From Prorocentrum cordatum (lineage: Eukaryota > Sar > Dinophyceae > Prorocentrales > Prorocentraceae): DNA of 64,000 nucleotides. The notes under the pieces are model-generated. The model saw only the letters and a program-made list of their open reading frames with translations. It was not told the DNA's origin and did no database searches. The translations under genes and the position numbers were made by a program. Positions 61,898 to 64,000 of this stretch are shown here, piece by piece; the stretch's first letter is position 1; each line of letters starts with the position of its first letter. The DNA lies in NCBI GenBank assembly GCA_963575745.1, contig CAUYUJ010020588.1:1-64000 (forward strand), given 5' to 3'.

Positions 61898-61914
61898 CTC
61901 TCAGCCGGCTACGG
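61898..61914 (-). promoter_or_regulatory. SL-like sequence before the E4 gag
   Basis: Minus strand CCGTAGCCGGCTGAGAG keeps CCGTAGCC and GGCT of the SL with the five-base middle absent. It lies about 83-99 bases before ATG 61815, the same distance as in E1. Confidence 0.35.
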
Positions 61915-62169
61915 ACATGGAGCAAGAGACAGAAACTGTGAATCGCCCCAGCCGATACACAATGTGAACGCACCACGGAATGCCTTCAACCAGGATCCCT
62001 TGGCGCAAAATTTGGAGCACAGTTCCCCTCGGAGCCGCGTCGGCGCAGTCTCCGACTTGCCACGCCAGCGCTGTCCTCGCCGCCGCTGCCAGAGGAGGAG
62101 AGGAAGGCCATAGATGGTGCAATGATAAGAGCGCCCACTTTCAGGCGATTTGCACAGGGGCTTGCGCAC
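61915..62169 (-). other. E4 leader segment, unassigned
   Basis: No gene or repeat recognised. It lies between the gag SL-like motif and the leader satellites. Confidence 0.4.
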
Positions 62170-63260
62170 ATCCTGCACTAACAGCTGGGAATTTTTGGGC
62201 GCGCGCACGCCCAGGAGCACGATTGCTCGGGTTGCGAATTTGGACGCGCGTGGGCGTCAGGACACGCACTGGGCGTGCAGACGCCCAGGGGCTCGAATTT
62301 GCGCTCGGATTGCGAACTAGCGCGCGCCTGCGCCCAAGGAGGCGAAAAGAAGCAGAAACTGCAGTTCTTGGGCGCGCGGACGCCCAGGAGCAATGCCGTG
62401 CTCAGATATCGAACTTGGGCTGCGTGGGCCCAAGAGACGCGCAACCGAGCGCAGAAACCAATTCTGGGCACCGATTGCAAATCTGGGCGCGCCTGCGCGC
62501 CGGACCGCAGAAAGGAGCCCAGAATGCAATTCTGGGCGCGCGGACGCCCCGGAGCGCAAATTAGCGCTCAGATTGCGATGCCGCCAGCCTCCGGGCGCCA
62601 GAAAGGGGAAAGAAGCCCAGAATGCAATTCTGGGCTCGGGCGCCACGGAGCGCGAACTCGGCGCTCAGATTGCCAATCTGGACGCGCCTGGGCGCCAGAC
62701 CGCGGGAAAGAGCCCAGAATGCAATTCTAGGCGCGCGGACGCCCGAGAACGCGAATTGGCGCCCATATCGCCAATCAGGACGCGCCTGGGCGCCAAACCG
62801 CGACAGGAGCCCAGAATGCTATTCTGGGCGCGCGACGCTCCAGGAGCGCGAATTGGCGCTGAGACTGCAAATCTGGGAGCGCCTGGGCGACGGACCGCAG
62901 AAAAGAGCCCAGAATGCAATGCTGGGCGCGCGGACGCCCAAAGTGCGAATTGGCGCTCAGATTGCGAATCCGAGCGCGTCTGTTCGCCAGACCGCGGAAA
63001 GGAGCCCAGAATGAAATTCTGGCGCGCAGACTCCCAGGAGCGCGAACTCGCGCTCAGATTGAAAAGCTGGTCGCCCCAGGGCGCCAGAAGGGGTAAAGGA
63101 GCACCGAATGCAATTCTGGGCGCGCGGATGCCCAGGAGCGCGAATTTGGCGCTCAGATTGCAAATCAGGGAGCGCCTGCGGCCATTCTGGGCGCGCGAAC
63201 GCCCATCAGCGCGCTTGCGCCTCGATTGCGGCCTGGGAGTGAGACCGCCAAGAGCAGCAC
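62170..63260 (-). repeat. E4 leader array of about 98-base units
   Basis: CCCAGAATGCAATTCTGG recurs near 62517, 62616, 62714, 62812, 62909, 63004 and 63103, spacing 95-99. Each unit also has ggcgctcagattgc and gcgcctgggcgccagaccgc. Degenerate units extend to both sides. GAATGCAATTC is nearly palindromic. Open frames here follow the repeat. Confidence 0.85.
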
Positions 63261-63429
63261 AGACTGCCATTCTGGGCACGCCGACGCCCGAAACTGCGAG
63301 CAGCTGCGTTGGGCACCCCCCCGGCAAGAAACACAAGGACCCCAGCGGAATAACATTGCAGCGGCGCGAGAGCACAAAGCACCCACACTGCGCACAGCGC
63401 TGTGAGTCTGGCGCACCGCAGCACGTTGG
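63261..63429 (-). other. Spacer between the two E4 leader arrays
   Basis: Unique-looking sequence, no gene. Confidence 0.4.
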
Positions 63430-63835
63430 CACGCAGCAGTGAATGGCGCTCAGCAGCACCAGAAACGCACACAGCGGAGCAAGCAGAAATGCACACAGCG
63501 GTGCGAGAATGGCGCTCAGCGGCACCAGAACCGCACTCAGTAGTGCGAAAAAGGCGCTCAGCGGCACCAGAAATGCACAGCCGCGCGAGAATGGCGCTCA
63601 GCGGCACCAGAAATGCACTCAGCGGTGCGAGAATGGCGCTCAGCGGCACCAAAAATGCACTCAGCGGTGCGAGAATGGCGCTCAGCGGCACCAAAAATGC
63701 ATTCAGCGGTGCGAGAATGGCGCTCAGCGGCACCAGAAATGCACTCAGCCGTGCGAACATGGCGCTCAGCGGCACCAAAAAATGCACTCAGCGGTGCGAG
63801 AATGGCGCTCAGCGGCACCAGAAATGCACTCAGCC
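63430..63835 (-). repeat. E4 leader array, 42-base units, about nine copies
   Basis: The unit is GTGCGAGAATGGCGCTCAGC plus GGCACCAGAAATGCACTCAG. It is the same monomer family as the E1 118-base array and sits in the same place next to A1. Frames in all phases stay open. Confidence 0.85.
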
Positions 63836-63856
63836 CCACATGCAGCCGCAACTGGA

Positions 63857-64000
63857 ACAAAGACGCACCCCACATGCAGCCGCAACTGGAACACTCGGCG
63901 AGAATGGCGCTCAGCGGCGCCTGACAAAGACAATCTGCGGCTACAATTTGGGCGCCAACCTTGAACAACAACACAGCAGCAGTGACGGGGGACCCACGAG
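63857..64000 (-). repeat. E4 repeat A1, partial
   Basis: Matches 55891-56040 of A2 and continues beyond the window. A short cccacatgcagccgcaactgg tract is duplicated just before it (63836 and 63871). Confidence 0.75.

Larger units (their letters stand above)
55740..64000 (-). mobile_element. E4: YR retrotransposon, 5' end beyond the window
   Basis: On the minus strand: partial A1 (63857-64000), leader with a 42-base and a 98-base array, gag, in-frame UGA, RT-RH, YR, B1 (56382-56492), A2 (55891-56381) and B2 (55740-55850). Gag and RT-RH have one frameshift each and YR is intact. Terminal repeats and RT are closest to E1. Confidence 0.85.

Noticed and set aside
1-64000. LTR retrotransposon interpretation
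   Set aside because: No protease or DDE integrase, no target-site duplications, and the terminal repeats are split (A1 with B1-A2-B2) rather than two identical LTRs.

Overview
The window looks like nuclear DNA of a dinoflagellate. It is very GC-rich and packed with satellites. I could not recognise any host gene, rRNA, tRNA or CRISPR array. The coding content is almost entirely tyrosine-recombinase (YR) retrotransposons. The lineage call rests mainly on short sequences resembling the dinoflagellate spliced leader (SL), which lie just upstream of the recombinase genes. I cannot name the species.

Layout. (1) 1-7553: element A (+). A coding-less minus-strand element, N1 (1-2452), sits in its gag. 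A broken reverse transcriptase-RNase H (RT-RH) at 2509-4869 and a frameshifted YR at 5057-6665 follow, then a B1-A2-B2 end at 6861-7553 that abuts a (GAG)n tract. (2) 7554-21790: microsatellites, unassigned DNA and large satellite blocks. (3) 22062-27436: element C (+), a DIRS-like unit in the order RT-RH-methyltransferase, zinc-knuckle Gag-like protein, YR. (4) 27437-33067: duplicated modules, satellites and the end of a second coding-less element, N2. (5) 33234-35322: element B (+), a YR plus a truncated terminus. (6) 35323-53670: a nest. The old element E0 (-) is split by E1 (35814-52306, -), and E1's RT is split by E2 (39466-47434, -). E2 is the youngest and best preserved. (7) 53671-about 55430: the 5' part of E3 (+), inserted in E0's RT. 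(8) 55740-64000: E4 (-), running off the window.

Elements A, B, E0, E1, E2 and E4 share one plan. A 5' terminus (A1) is followed by a long leader, usually filled with tandem repeats, then Gag, then an in-frame UGA, then RT-RH, then an SL-like motif, then YR, then B1-A2-B2. This is the split-direct-repeat organisation of Ngaro/PAT-like elements. A hairpin palindrome marks each B1/A2 junction, and several insertions have their crossover at a T4-5C core inside other elements' genes.

A working model is that gag-RT-RH is one cistron read through UGA, YR is a second cistron carrying an SL-like motif at its start, and the YR joins a circular cDNA to T-rich target cores without a clear target-site duplication. 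The SL and UGA parts are inference. The repeats, frames and junctions are read directly. All positions and match counts were made by eye.
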